Source: Marinomonas rhodophyticola (lineage in GTDB: Bacteria > Pseudomonadota > Gammaproteobacteria > Pseudomonadales > Marinomonadaceae). From it: a stretch of 64,000 bases of DNA. Location of the stretch: NCBI RefSeq assembly GCF_026113935.1, contig NZ_JAPEUL010000007.1:124001-188000 (forward strand), in the 5' to 3' direction. How positions within the stretch are numbered: position 1 is the stretch's first letter; each line of letters opens with the position of its first letter. Below the pieces are notes generated by a model, which was not told the DNA's origin, ran no database searches, and saw nothing but the letters and a program-made list of their open reading frames with translations. Of this stretch, positions 49,073 through 60,116 are shown in pieces. The position numbers and the translations under genes are program-made.

Positions 49073-50428
49073 CTAATTGTCGCTGCTTGGTTTGCGGTTA
49101 CGGCGAGCAGGGGCTAGCGGTTTACTGCGCAGTCCTGGACCTGGTGTCACTTCGGCTTTCGGCGCTGGGCGACGATTACCTGACTTGGGCGCATTGCCTT
49201 GTCTTGCGCCACCTTGTTGATCGCGTGGTGCTTTGGGTTTTTTCGGCTTGTTTGGTTTAATTGGACGTGTATCTAGTGTTGTATCTGGCAACATGTGCGT
49301 TGGTATGAAGTCGTCTTCGTAACGGCGTTCAATAAGCTTCTGAGTCAAACGCTCAATAGCGCGTAATTGATCTAACTCGTCAGCAGCAACTAATGAAATC
49401 GCTTTTCCTGTCGCGCCAGCGCGTCCTGTACGGCCAATACGGTGAACGTAATCTTCTGCTACATCTGGTAAGTCAAAGTTGACCACGTGAGGCAGTTGTT
49501 CAATATCCAATCCACGTGCCGCGATGTCTGTCGCCACAAGAATGCGAATGCGGCCTTCTTTAAAGTCAGATAGGCTTCGAGTACGTGCGCCTTGGCTTTT
49601 GTTGCCGTGAATGGCGCTGGCACGAATGCCAGCGTCTTCGAGTTGTTTGGTGATCTTATTGGCGCCGTGTTTGGTGCGTGAGAACACCAAGGCTTGGTCC
49701 CAACGTCCCTCGGAAATCAATTGAATCAATAGTTCCGTTTTGCGTTTCTTATCGACAGGGTGCAACCACTGTTCAACAGACACGGCCGTGGCATTGCGCG
49801 GCGTCACAGAAATCTCGATAGGGTTGTTTACCAAGCCCTTAGCAAGTTGACGAATTTCAGGTGAAAAGGTCGCAGAAAACAAAAGGTTCTGGCGTTTCTT
49901 CGGCAGAATCGCAAGGATTTTTTTAATGTCATGAATAAAGCCCATGTCGAGCATGCGATCTGCTTCATCCAATACCAGTATTTCGAGCTTGTCGAATTTC
50001 ACCGCGTTTTGGTTGTATAGATCCATCATACGACCAGGCGTAGCGATCAAAATGTCCGCGCCGCGACGCAGTGCCATCATTTGTGGATTGATCTTCACGC
50101 CACCAAAAACCACAGTAGATTTTAGAGCAAGATGACGTCCGTAATCTTTTACACTTTCCGCCACTTGGGCTGCCAGTTCTCGCGTTGGTGTTAAGACCAA
50201 TGCACGAACTTGATTGCCTTGTGCGTGTTCGCCTTTGCTAAGCAGTTCAAGCAAGGGTAAGGTAAATCCAGCTGTTTTACCTGTGCCGGTTTGAGCTGCG
50301 GCCATCACATCTTGACCTTCAAGGATAGCGGGTATAGCCTGAGCTTGTATTGCAGATGGCTCAGTATAGCCTTGGTCTTCAATGGCTTTTAAGATGGGGG
50401 CAGAAAGCCCAAGTTTGTTGAAACTCAT
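49073..50428 (-). CDS. rhlE: DEAD-box ATP-dependent RNA helicase RhlE
   Basis: About 451 residues. All helicase motifs are visible: Q motif [14 protein letters not shown], motif [12 protein letters not shown], Ia PTRELA, DEAD box [16 protein letters not shown] motif LLFSATF, motif [12 protein letters not shown], and [12 protein letters not shown] with [11 protein letters not shown] basic, proline/lysine-rich tail follows ([17 protein letters not shown]), as in RhlE. The start is placed at the inner ATG, which gives the family opening [13 protein letters not shown]; an upstream ATG (50440) adds four residues. Involved in RNA remodelling, ribosome assembly and decay. Confidence 0.94.
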   Translation of the reverse strand: MSFNKLGLSAPILKAIEDQGYTEPSAIQAQAIPAILEGQDVMAAAQTGTGKTAGFTLPLLELLSKGEHAQGNQVRALVLTPTRELAAQVAESVKDYGRHLALKSTVVFGGVKINPQMMALRRGADILIATPGRMMDLYNQNAVKFDKLEILVLDEADRMLDMGFIHDIKKILAILPKKRQNLLFSATFSPEIRQLAKGLVNNPIEISVTPRNATAVSVEQWLHPVDKKRKTELLIQLISEGRWDQALVFSRTKHGANKITKQLEDAGIRASAIHGNKSQGARTRSLSDFKEGRIRILVATDIAARGLDIEQLPHVVNFDLPDVAEDYVHRIGRTGRAGATGKAISLVAADELDQLRAIERLTQKLIERRYEDDFIPTHMLPDTTLDTRPIKPNKPKKPKAPRDQQGGARQGNAPKSGNRRPAPKAEVTPGPGLRSKPLAPARRNRKPSSDN

Positions 50429-50537
50429 AGATGTTCTCATGTTATATCAAAGGCAGGCGCAAAGCTGAATGGTCAGGTTATGCAAGAATTGTGCGAAGCT
50501 TACCTTATATCTGATGCACATGCTATGTACTATCAAG

Positions 50538-51419
50538 TCAAACTCTTCTAACGTCCACTGAGACCGCTAATTGTTGGGAGCCGCCGCCCTCAAAAATGAC
50601 GCCTTGCAATGGCGTGACATCCGAATAGTCTCTGCCCCATGCGGTAACGATATGCTGTTCATTTGGCATTAGATCGTTCGTAGGATCAAATTCTACCCAG
50701 CCAAAATCCGGTGTGAATATTGCGAACCAAGCGTGAGAAGCGTCTGCACCGACCAGTTTTTCTTGCCCCGGTGGGGGCAAGGTTTCTAAGTAACCACTCA
50801 TGTAGCGAGCTGGAATGCCAACCGAGCGCAAGCAGCCGATGGCTAAATGGGCAAAGTCTTGACACACACCACTGCGTTGCTTTAGCACTTGTTCGAGAGG
50901 AGTGGCAACGGTTGTGGTGCTAGGGTCGAATTTAAATTCGCTGAAAATTTTGTGAGTAAACGCCATCGCGGCTTGTAAAACAGGCTCATTATCGGCAAAT
51001 GTGCTTTGAGCGTACGCTTTTAAATCCTCTGAACGGCGAATTTGTGGTGAATCTAATAAGTATTCTTTCGCCATCCGCAGTTCTGGCGTGTTGGGTGCGT
51101 TTAACATGGCCCGTAACTCACCGCAACTGAGCGTACTTTGTGTTTGCCATTCGAGCACGTTAAGTGACGTGATTTCAAAGTCGGTTGTGACGTCAATTAC
51201 CAGTTTTTTATGTGCTTCTTGAATCGAAAAATAGAAAGTTTGATTACCAAAATAATCCTCCCCATCGTTTTGATACACGGGGGGCGGATTAATCTGTATT
51301 TTCTGATGAAGACAGCGTTGGTTTCGGGTGTCGCGCGGCAGTAGATGTGCCATGTTATAGCACAAGCTGACAGGCGCACCGTAAGTGTATTCTGTAATAT
51401 GGCGAACGCGATATCTCAT
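50538..51419 (-). CDS. Transglutaminase-like (papain-fold) family protein
   Basis: A 293-residue cytoplasmic protein with an N-terminal beta domain (MRYRVRHITEYTYGAPVSLC, then NMAHLLPRDTRNQRCL) and a transglutaminase core. The catalytic Cys is in LKQRSGVCQDFAHLAIGCLR, the His in GADASHAWFAIFTPDFGW and the Asp in VEFDPTND. It is the last gene of the five-gene ATP-grasp/alpha-E operon, with its ATG overlapping the stop of the fused gene upstream. Members of this family are predicted peptidases or amide-bond exchangers; the substrate is unknown. Confidence 0.9.
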   Translation of the reverse strand: MRYRVRHITEYTYGAPVSLCYNMAHLLPRDTRNQRCLHQKIQINPPPVYQNDGEDYFGNQTFYFSIQEAHKKLVIDVTTDFEITSLNVLEWQTQSTLSCGELRAMLNAPNTPELRMAKEYLLDSPQIRRSEDLKAYAQSTFADNEPVLQAAMAFTHKIFSEFKFDPSTTTVATPLEQVLKQRSGVCQDFAHLAIGCLRSVGIPARYMSGYLETLPPPGQEKLVGADASHAWFAIFTPDFGWVEFDPTNDLMPNEQHIVTAWGRDYSDVTPLQGVIFEGGGSQQLAVSVDVRRV

Positions 51420-53993
51420 AGGCGAGTTCCTTTGATTGCGTCGGTCAATGATTGAGGGCCAGCAGTATGATCAAAATACTTGTCACTAATGAGTACCGTG
51501 AATTGCTCTAGTTGTTCTAGAAGCTCGGTCATTAAGGCTTCTAATTTGACACGGCTTTGTGCTTTTTCATCGACTTTAGCAAGGTCTTCTAAATCGGCAA
51601 GTTGAATGTCGTTTAACGACTTGATGATAATTTTATGCTCAGGGCTGGCCCGGCAGTTGCACTGTTGTTACGTGGTAATTCGATAATGTACTTGCGTAAT
51701 TGATCTACTTGATACAATAAAGAGCGTGGGTTGGTGCCGTCAATCATCAGCAAATCCAGTCCGTAGGCAACCCGGGCTCTGTTACGGTAGCGGCGACGGA
51801 AGGAAATAAGGGCTTCCACACTTAATAAAACCGATTCTAAAATTTGTTGCTGAGGTGCTGACGGTAGTGGTTTGGTCAGGGCGGAACGAAGCAGGGTTGC
51901 GGTTTGAAGCGCGCGCTCTGTGCGGCGACCAATTTCTTGGAAAGTCCAATCGAGACCACGCAACATACTTTCATGATTTAAACCAGACAATGCTAATAGT
52001 GAGGTAACAAGGCTGTCTAGAGATTCTTCTGGTGCAGAAGGTAAGCCATTGGTGTAGGCGCGATCCAATTCATGAATGTGATCACGCAACTCGTTAATAA
52101 TGATACGAGTGTCCGCAGACAGCATTTCTTTGACTTGTTCACTGCAGCTAAGCATGGCTTGTAGGTTGGCTTTTACGGAACCTGCTCTACTGCCATCGGT
52201 GATAATAGATACTAATTCGGCTTCAGGGTGAGCAAGCATGTCATCATCAGCTTCCATGAAACCCGGTAAACAGCTGGTTTGCGTAGAGGCCATTTCCAGC
52301 AAAGTGCGTTGGCTTTCTTTGGGGAGAGGATCTACGCCGTTCATTTGCTTAAAAATGGTACGCAGCAAACGCATGCTGATTTCAGCACGTTCGGCGTAGC
52401 GTCCCATCCAGAATAAGTTTTCAATTACTCGACTAGGTAGGTTGGACTGTAATGCTTCATCGTGTAGAAGAACCTGTTCGATTTGATGAGAGGTTTGTTC
52501 TTCTGGCTCGGCTGCCAGTATCCAAGTGTCTTTACTTTTTGAGCGACTAATATTCGAGACAATGGCTTCTTGAGACGATTCGCCAGTGCGTGATAACCCT
52601 CCGGGCATCACCGTGTATCCCGTTGGGTTAGACACAGTAAAAGCACGCAAAATACTCGGACGAGCTTGTATTTTGCCGTCTAACCAAATGGGGGACATGG
52701 ACCCGGGACATAGCTTTGCGCCACATAAAAGTGAGGATGTTTTTTGATCTTTTCTATCAGGCTAAGCTTTTGTTTTTCTGTCAGCGTGTGACCATAGGCA
52801 CTGCTACTGTCATGGCGACGAATGGCCGGTTTAATAATTAAACTTTGTATGTTGGCAAGGACGTAATGGAAATCGTCATGGTCACCGCACCACCATGTCG
52901 CCACGGAAGGAATAGTTAGTTGCTCTCCCATCAAGAATTCACTGATGGCCGGTAAAAATTTAATTAAAGCAGGAGCTTCTAAAATGCCACTGCCTAACGG
53001 GTTGGCTAACACGACGTTGCCTGCTCTAACTACTTCTAGTAAGCCTGGTACGCCAAGAAAGGAGTCTGCTCTTAGTTCTGCTTGATCGCAATAGGCGTCA
53101 TCTACACGACGTAAGATAACATCGACACGTGCCAAGCCGTTGAGCGACTTCATCCATACAGCGCCATTACGTACCGTTAAGTCACTGCCTTGAACAAGGG
53201 AAAAGCCTAGGTAGTTTGCAAGATACGCTTGTTCGAAATAGGTACTGCTTAATGCTCCAGGGCTGAGTACAACGATACGTGGCGTGTCTGTCCATTGGCT
53301 TGCTAACGACGATAACATGCTTTTGAAAGATAAAAAGAAGCCAGCAAGTCGACGTACTTGGCTGTCTCGGAAACTGTTAGGAATCACACGTGAGACGACA
53401 GCACGGTTTTCCAACGCATAACCCGCACCATTAGGTGCTTGGGTTCTGTCCCCAATGGCTTGAAACTGTCCACTTGGATCACGTACCAAATCTACTGCGT
53501 GTAGCAATAGTTGGTGAGCACCAGGTACAGTTACGCCATGGCATTGGCGTAAAAAGCCCGGATGACTAAAAATGATTTCAGAAGGAATGATGCCGTTTTT
53601 CAGTAACTCTTGTGAACCATAAAGATCTTTTAATAAGAGATCGAACAAGGTTGAGCGCTGTGCTAAACCTTGTTCGATAGTAAGCCATTCTTCGGTTTGA
53701 ATAATATTCGGAATAAGATCCAGCGACCAAACACTGGGAGTGAGTGGGTCGCTGCTTAAATTATAGGTGGCGCCATCTTCACGAAGGATACGCTGGGCAC
53801 GACGCTGTCTATCCAGCATTTCCTCATTGGTAAGACTTTCCATGTGACTCATGATGGATTCCCAATGAGGGCGAGGTTGGCGATCTTCCGTGAAGGCCTC
53901 ATCATAAGCATGCATAGGAGTATCATAGGCGGAAGATAACGTCGGTTTCTCATCGATTACCGACGTTAAAAAAGTACCTGTTTGAAATTGCAT
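51416..53993 (-). CDS. Fused circularly permuted ATP-grasp / alpha-E protein (two frame breaks)
   Basis: About 858 residues. The first 440 or so form a circularly permuted type 2 ATP-grasp domain (DVILRRVDDAYCDQAELRAD, then GVPGLLEVVRAGNVVLANPL, LSPGALSSTYFEQAYLANYL). The rest is an alpha-E domain (SRVIENLFWMGRYAERAEIS, then RNRARVAYGLDLLMIDGTNP). The halves are in different frames because of a break at CCC 52702-52704. The C terminus (EHKIIIKSLNDIQLADLEDL ...) is in a third frame after CCC 51649-51651. Compared with the stand-alone ATP-grasp at 58329, the glycine-rich loop is altered (IIKPAIRRHDSSSAYG against VVKPANESGGYGM). Predicted carboxylate-amine ligase, possibly degenerate. Confidence 0.85.
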
Positions 53994-54022
53994 AATGTGC
54001 TTGAGCCTAAAAAAATTAATTA

Positions 54023-57000
54023 TTAGAGAACATTATACTGCTTCCTTAGATCTAATGTATGCGGATATTCATTCATTGGCTCTTCTGCTGGTGGTGACAT
54101 GGCACGAGGCACGTCGCCATTCGGGTAAAAAGAGCGCAATGCACTGAAGGCTGGCGGTGGAGATAGCGTGCCTTGAGTGAAGCCATGATCCCAGAAACGG
54201 TTAACGCGACGGGCTTCCGCTTCATTGCTATTGACCGGTACATTGTCATAGGTGCGTCCACCGGGTGAGACACATGGTACGTACAACCGCCCACAGATAA
54301 ACCATTCCATGTATCGATCAAATCAAATATGAGTGGCGTATCGGTTCCGAGTGTTGGGTGCAACGCAGATGGTGGCGCCCAAGCCTTGTAACGTACAGCA
54401 CCCACATATTCGCCTTTACGACCTGTAGCGCGAATCGGCACGCGACGGCCATTACAGCTCAGTACATAGCGTCCATCGGTTAAGCCAGATAACTTCACCT
54501 GTAAACGTTCAACAGAAGAATCTACATAACGAGCGGTGCCCGAGCCGGTAATTTCTTCCCCTAGAACGTGCCAAGGCTCAATTGCCCAACGAAGCTCGAT
54601 TTCCATGTCATCGATTTTTTGACGACCATAATGAGGGAAACGAAACTCTTCAAACGGTGCTAACCATTCTAATTTGAATGGGAAACCATGGCGCTGAAGA
54701 TCTTCGACCACTTCTTTGACGTCTTGCCAAACAAAATGTGGCAGCATGAATTTGTCATGCAAGCTGGTGCCCCAACGAACCAAAGGTTTTTTGTACGGTT
54801 CTTTCCAGAAACGTGCGACTAAACAGCGCAACAACAGCATTTGCACGAGAGACATGTGCGGATGCGGCGGCATTTCAAAGCCACGGAATTCCAATAAACC
54901 TTGTCTACCACTGGCGCTGCCCGCTGCGTAAAGTTTATCGATACAAAATTCAGAGCGATGTGTGTTACCTGTGATATCGACCAGCAAGTTACGCATCAAG
55001 CGATCTACTAACCAAGGTTCTTCAACAAAACCAGAAGGCATGTTTTGGAAAGCGATTTCCATTTCATACAAGGCTTCATCGCGACCTTCATCTGGACGTG
55101 GTGCTTGACTGGTTGGGCCTATGAACATACCAGAGAAAAGATAAGACAAGCCAGGATGATGCTGCCAGAAGGTGACCAAACTTTGCAGTAACTCAGGGCG
55201 ACGTAGCAGCGGACTGTCTGCCGGTGTACGGCCACCAAGCGTTACGTGATTACCACCGCCTGTGCCAGTATGACGACCATCCAGCATGAACTTCTCTGCA
55301 CCTAGGCGAGAAAGATAGGCTTGGTGATACAGGGTTTCGGTATTGTGAACCAACTCTTTCCAGCTGGCTGCGGGGTGAATATTCACCTCGATAACGCCTG
55401 GGTCAGGAGTGATCAGAAATTTTTGCAGGCGTGGATCTTTTGGTGGTTCATAACCTTCGATCACAATAGGCAAATCCAGCGTTTTTGCTACGTCTTCAAG
55501 CTGTCCAAGTACATCAACAAAATGCTCAAGATGCGTCATTGGCGGCATGAAAATATGCAAGCGGCCATCACGCGGTTCGATACACAAGGTAGTGCGAATC
55601 ACGTTTTTCAACGTTTTTTCTGGCGCTAAAGCAGGCTCGACAGCTGGTTTTTTAGCAAAATGCTGTTTGGCTACGCTGTCTAATACTGGGTTGTCTTTTT
55701 TGTTCGCCAAAGGTTGGCGAGGATCAAAGGGGTCTCGCTCAGGAATACGATCTTCTTCGGCTTGCGCTGGCAAAGAATTCAGTGGTAAACGATAACCCAT
55801 TGGGCTGTCGCCAGGAATCAAGGTGATCACATCACTGCGCATTGGCCAGAGGGAGCTGTTCCAGCTATTTTGATAGCTATCAAACTCCAGCGGTAAGATA
55901 AAGCCTGTTGTCGTACTTAATCCTCGGCTCAGTAGCTTAGCGAGACGGCGTCGTTCTAAATCGTCTTTTAAATCGGCTTTGGTTGGATCCGCGTCCACAG
56001 GAAGGGATTGTTCCATCCATAAATAGTAAAGCGTGTCTTCATAAGTGCTTTGTAGATATTGCTTATCTAGGGCGAGCTTTTCACACAACAATTCCCCAAA
56101 GGCTTGCGCGTCTTTGATGGTGTGTTTGTAGTCTTTGTCTACGCGAGCCAAATATTTGGGGTCATTCCATAAGGCTTGGCCGTCGGTGCGCCAGAAACAA
56201 CCCAGCGCCCAACGTGGCACTTCTTCACCCGGATACCATTTGCCTTGCCCATAATGGAGTAGGCCGTTAGCACCGAATTCTTGCTTCATTTTGATCAGTA
56301 AGTCTTTGGCTAACTTAAGTTTTTCTGCGCCCAATGCACCAGTGTTCCATTGTTCTGAATCCATGTCATCAATGGAGACAAAGGTTGGTTCACCGCCCAT
56401 TGTTAAACGAACGTCGCCATCTTCAAGCTCTTTGTCGACCGCAAAACCAAGTGCCTTGATGGTTTCCCATTCACCTTCAGCGTACGGTTTGGTTACGCGC
56501 GGATCTTCGTGGATTCGCGTCACAATGTTGCTGTAACTAAATTCGCATTCACATTTATCTACAAAGCCGGTAATGGGCGCAGCGGATGCTGGCTCTGGTG
56601 TACAAGCTAGAGGAATGTGACCTTCGCCAGCAAATAAGCCAGAGGTTGGATCTAAGCCAACCCAGCCAGCGCCTGGCAAGAAAACTTCACACCAAGCATG
56701 TAAGTCGGTGAAATCTTCTTCTGGTCCGGATGGGCCATCGAGTGCTTTTACATCGGCCGTGAGCTGTACTAAATAGCCTGAGGCAAATCGAGCGGCTAAG
56801 CCTAAACTGCGCAGTATTTGAACCAGTAACCAAGAGGTATCACGGCAAGAACCTTTCTTTAAGGTTAGTGTTTCTTCGCAAGTTTGAACACCTGGCTCTA
56901 AACGAATTCCATAGCCAATTTCGGCCGCTAAACGGCTGTTGATGGAAACAAGAAAGTCATTAATTGGCACACTTTTGCGATCAACAGTGGATAGCCATTT

Positions 57001-57385
57001 GTCTAATAATGGACAGGATTCAGTAACTTGCAAATAGGGATTCAAGTTCTTTTTTGAGTTCTTTTTTATAAGCAAACGGAAAGGTTTCCGCGTAGCTTTC
57101 AACAAAGAAATCAAACGGATTGATGACCGTCATGTCAGCAATCACTTCCACATAAAACTCTAATTTATTGGTTTTTTCAGGAAATACCAAGCGAGTTTGA
57201 AAGTTACCAAATGGGTCTTGTTGCACATTGATAAAATGCGTTTCAGGCAAGACTTTCAGAGAGTAGGCGTGAATTTTAGTGCGCGAATGGGCCGCAGGCT
57301 TTAGTCGTAAAACGTGGGGGGCCACGTTTACAAAGCGGTCAAACTCATAAGTAGTCTTGTGCTGTATTGCGACTCTAATGGTCAT
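54023..57385 (-). CDS. Large transglutaminase-like protein with DUF2126 (two frame breaks)
   Basis: About 1120 residues. The N-terminal transglutaminase N domain (MTIRVAIQHKTTYEFDRFVN, then LPETHFINVQQDPFGNFQTR) is followed by the papain-like core: Cys in LTLKKGSCRDTSWLLVQILR, His in FTDLHAWCEVFLPGAGW, Asp in VGLDPTSG. The long DUF2126 part includes VRLTMGGEPTFVSIDDMD, KFMLDGRHTGTGGGNHVTLG and FRGFEMPPHPHMSLVQMLLL. The frame breaks near 57040-57060 (KKELKKEL-NPYLQVTES) and at GGG 54263-54265 (HVSHP-GGRTYDNVPVNSNEAEA). The start overlaps the stop of the alpha-E gene. Function unknown within the amidoligase operon. Confidence 0.88.
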
Positions 57386-58326
57386 GCAGCGTCTCCTTGC
57401 CGAAAATGAAACCAGTTTTCGGTGATCTGGTGATTTATTTCAATGATGGCGATCTGTAGATCATTCAAATGATTGTGGAAATCCTCATCCAAATCTTCCG
57501 AACTAACCAGTGGATAATCGAATTCAAGAATTTTATCCACTTTGGCGGTAAGTAACCCTGCTCGTGGCAACTTTGTTGCGGCTTCGCCTATTTGTTTAAA
57601 GCAATACGCTAAGGTGCGTGGGAAGCAGGGATCGTTCATCAAAAACGTGGCGGCTTTTGCACCATTGATGGATGTTCTTACGGTGCGGCGATAATCCAAA
57701 TAAGCACTCTGCGATTTGAGCACTTTTGACCAGGTCACTTGCCCGAGTTGTGTTCTCGCTTCCGGTTCGGATTTCAGCATCAGCGAAACGGCCGCATCAA
57801 GAATACGAGTGCCCATGTCAGCACGTTCTAAATAGCGTCCCATAATAAGAAAGTGCCAGCCAGAATCACGGCTCATGGCGCCAGCAAAGAGGCCGATGAT
57901 TTTTTGGCAGCCCTCGATGATGGTATTTAAGAACAGATGACGTTCCGAACGGTTAATGCCTTGTTTAATGTTTTGCTGAGCATACAGATCGAGTTCGTTA
58001 ATCAATTCCCATGTTTCTTTGGGTACCACATCGCGGGTTGTGCGAATGTTTTCGCGGACCATTTTTAATGATGACAGCATAGAGCTGGCATTTGTGTCAT
58101 CCGCTAACAGGAATTTCACTACGTTGCGTTCGTCTTTTACTTTGTAGCGTTGTTCGAAAATTTCTTCGCCACTTAAAATCTCAATAAGATTGTACCAAGA
58201 TACTTCTATGTCTTTTGGAAGATCGAAAAGTAGATCGTCATACACACTGACCAAACGGGCGGTGTTTTCAACGCGCTCCAAGTATCGGGCGCTCCAATAT
58301 AAGCGTTCTGCGACTCTAGATAACAT
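57382..58326 (-). CDS. Alpha-E domain protein (DUF403)
   Basis: About 314 residues, nearly all helical. MLSRVAERLYWSARYLERVE followed by NTARLVSVYDDLLFDLP is the typical alpha-E start, and RDSGWHFLIMGRYLERADMG the internal repeat of the same motif (YxERxxxx). Its role is unknown; it always travels with the circularly permuted ATP-grasp protein and is probably its partner. I start it at ATG 58326, which overlaps the end of the ATP-grasp gene; the frame is open ten codons further upstream. Confidence 0.92.
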   Translation of the reverse strand: MLSRVAERLYWSARYLERVENTARLVSVYDDLLFDLPKDIEVSWYNLIEILSGEEIFEQRYKVKDERNVVKFLLADDTNASSMLSSLKMVRENIRTTRDVVPKETWELINELDLYAQQNIKQGINRSERHLFLNTIIEGCQKIIGLFAGAMSRDSGWHFLIMGRYLERADMGTRILDAAVSLMLKSEPEARTQLGQVTWSKVLKSQSAYLDYRRTVRTSINGAKAATFLMNDPCFPRTLAYCFKQIGEAATKLPRAGLLTAKVDKILEFDYPLVSSEDLDEDFHNHLNDLQIAIIEINHQITENWFHFRQGDAA

Positions 58327-58328
58327 GA

Positions 58329-59783
58329 TTACTGCCCCTTTGTTTCTACGATCCAAGTATCTTTACTACCACCACCTTGTGACGAATTAACGACCAAGGA
58401 ACCTTTTTTCATGGCCACACGTGTGAGGCCGCCAGTGGTGACGTAGGTCTCCTTGGCTTGCAGGATAAAAGGACGCAGATCTAAGTGGCGAGGTTCTAAG
58501 ACACCTTTGGAAACCAGTGTTGGTGCGGTGGATAATTTTAGTGTTGGCTGAGCAATATAATTACGAGGGTTTTTCGTAATCAATTCGGCAAACAAGGCTT
58601 GTTCTTTTTTGGTGGAATGTGGGCCAACTAGCATACCGTAGCCGCCGGATTCGTTGGCTGGTTTAACGACTAATTTATCAAGATTTTCTAACACATAAGC
58701 CCGCTGTTCTGGGTCATCGCACAAGAAGGTTTTGACATTCTTTAGAATTGGCTCTTCGTTTAGGTAGTAGCGGATAATTGCAGGTACATACGCGTATACG
58801 ACTTTGTCATCGGCCACACCGGCGCCTGGTGCGTTAGCCAATGCCACATTGCCTGCTCGCCATGCGCGCATCAAACCTGCCACACCCAACACAGATTCAG
58901 GATCAAAGGCTTCAGGGTCGATAAATAAGTCGTCTATGCGACGATAAATGACATCCACACGTTCTGGACCGTCGATGGTTTTCATATAAACACAATCGTC
59001 GCTGTCGACAAACAGATCGCTGCCTTCGACCAACTCTGCTCCCATTTGCTGTGCCAAGAAAGCATGTTCAAAATAAGCGGAATTATAGATACCCGGTGTG
59101 AGTACAACGATTTCTGGGTTTTCTATGTTTCTGGGTGATAAAGCGGCTAAGGTGTCAAACAGTTGTGAGGTATAAGAGTCAACTGGCAGGATGGATTCGT
59201 TTTCAAACAATTCTGGCAGTACGCGTTTAGTAATAGCACGATTTTCTAACATGTAAGACACACCAGAAGGTACCCTTAGGTTGTCTTCTAATACAAAGAA
59301 GTCACCGTTTTCATCACGTACTAAATCCGTACCACAGATATGTGCCCAAACGCCATAGGCTGGCGATACGCCGACGCATTCAGGTCGAAAGTTTTTTGAG
59401 TCTTTAATAATGTGTTCTGGGATAATGCCGTCTTTGATGACGTTTTGATCGTGGTAGAGGTCGTTGATAAAAAGGTTTAGGGCGGTGAGTCGTTGTTTTA
59501 ATCCTGCTTCTGCGATTTTCCAGTCTGAGGCTTCAATGGTTCGGGGAATGATGTCAAAGGGCCATGCTCTATCTATATTGCCTTCTTCTGTGTAGACCGT
59601 GAAGCTGATACCCATCTCTTGTATCGTCGCTTCGGCGGTGAGACGTCTTTTTTCGAGTTCATCTTCTGAGAGACTGTCTAGATATCCCAAGAGTTGTTTT
59701 GCTGGAGATCTTGGGGCGCCCTTGTCATCTATTAACTCATCAAAAAAATTAGATGACTGATAATGGCTCGTTAGTTTTTCCAT
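58329..59783 (-). CDS. Circularly permuted type 2 ATP-grasp protein
   Basis: A 484-residue predicted ATP-dependent carboxylate-amine ligase, cytoplasmic. Typical segments are GVSFTV-like EMGISFTVYTEEGNIDRAWP, FRPECVGVSPAYGVWAHICG, VYMKTIDGPERVDVIYRRID, ALANAPGAGVADDKVVYAYV and the ATP-binding KPANESGGYGMLVGPH, ending SLVVNSSQGGGSKDTWIVE. It is the first gene of the operon, with GAGG five bases before the ATG. It should form an amide bond using ATP; neither substrate is known. Confidence 0.93.
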   Translation of the reverse strand: MEKLTSHYQSSNFFDELIDDKGAPRSPAKQLLGYLDSLSEDELEKRRLTAEATIQEMGISFTVYTEEGNIDRAWPFDIIPRTIEASDWKIAEAGLKQRLTALNLFINDLYHDQNVIKDGIIPEHIIKDSKNFRPECVGVSPAYGVWAHICGTDLVRDENGDFFVLEDNLRVPSGVSYMLENRAITKRVLPELFENESILPVDSYTSQLFDTLAALSPRNIENPEIVVLTPGIYNSAYFEHAFLAQQMGAELVEGSDLFVDSDDCVYMKTIDGPERVDVIYRRIDDLFIDPEAFDPESVLGVAGLMRAWRAGNVALANAPGAGVADDKVVYAYVPAIIRYYLNEEPILKNVKTFLCDDPEQRAYVLENLDKLVVKPANESGGYGMLVGPHSTKKEQALFAELITKNPRNYIAQPTLKLSTAPTLVSKGVLEPRHLDLRPFILQAKETYVTTGGLTRVAMKKGSLVVNSSQGGGSKDTWIVETKGQ

Positions 59784-60116
59784 GTATACCTCGTTCTCTT
59801 TATCAAGCCGGAGGTGGGTGCTTTAAATTTGCACATGATTGTGTGCCTTTTTTGTGCATCCGCCCCACATTGGGGAGACTTCTTCACTTTATAAGGTTAG
59901 ACCCAGTGATATCGTTGTCTTTTTGTTAGGTCACGCATAGTGTTTTCGCACTACTGAGGGAATAAAGCAAGGATCGAGCCATAGTATTTGAAATTTTTTT
60001 TTGCCCGTTAGGTTTTATTAAGCATGATATAGATCGGTTTTATTCCGCTTGAAATTCGCTAAGATGGCGCTCTGTAATTCATATAAATTTGTTATTTATA
60101 AAAAAAGGAAAGGTGT
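59784..60116. other. Divergent promoter region between ATP-grasp operon and FAD monooxygenase
   Basis: 333 bases without an ORF. It contains the imperfect dyad GCACATGATTGTGTGC (59832-59847) near the leftward operon, a G/C-rich patch around 59870, and an AT-rich run before the rightward gene. An AAAAAAGGAAAGG stretch (60102-60114) is the ribosome site of the monooxygenase. No sigma-54 promoter with correct spacing was found. Confidence 0.5.

Noticed and set aside
59825..59850. Possible sigma-54 or NtrC site before the ATP-grasp operon (GGCACACAATCATGTGC on the minus strand)
   Set aside because: The GG-N10-GC spacing of sigma-54 promoters is not met, and the dyad does not match the NtrC consensus.
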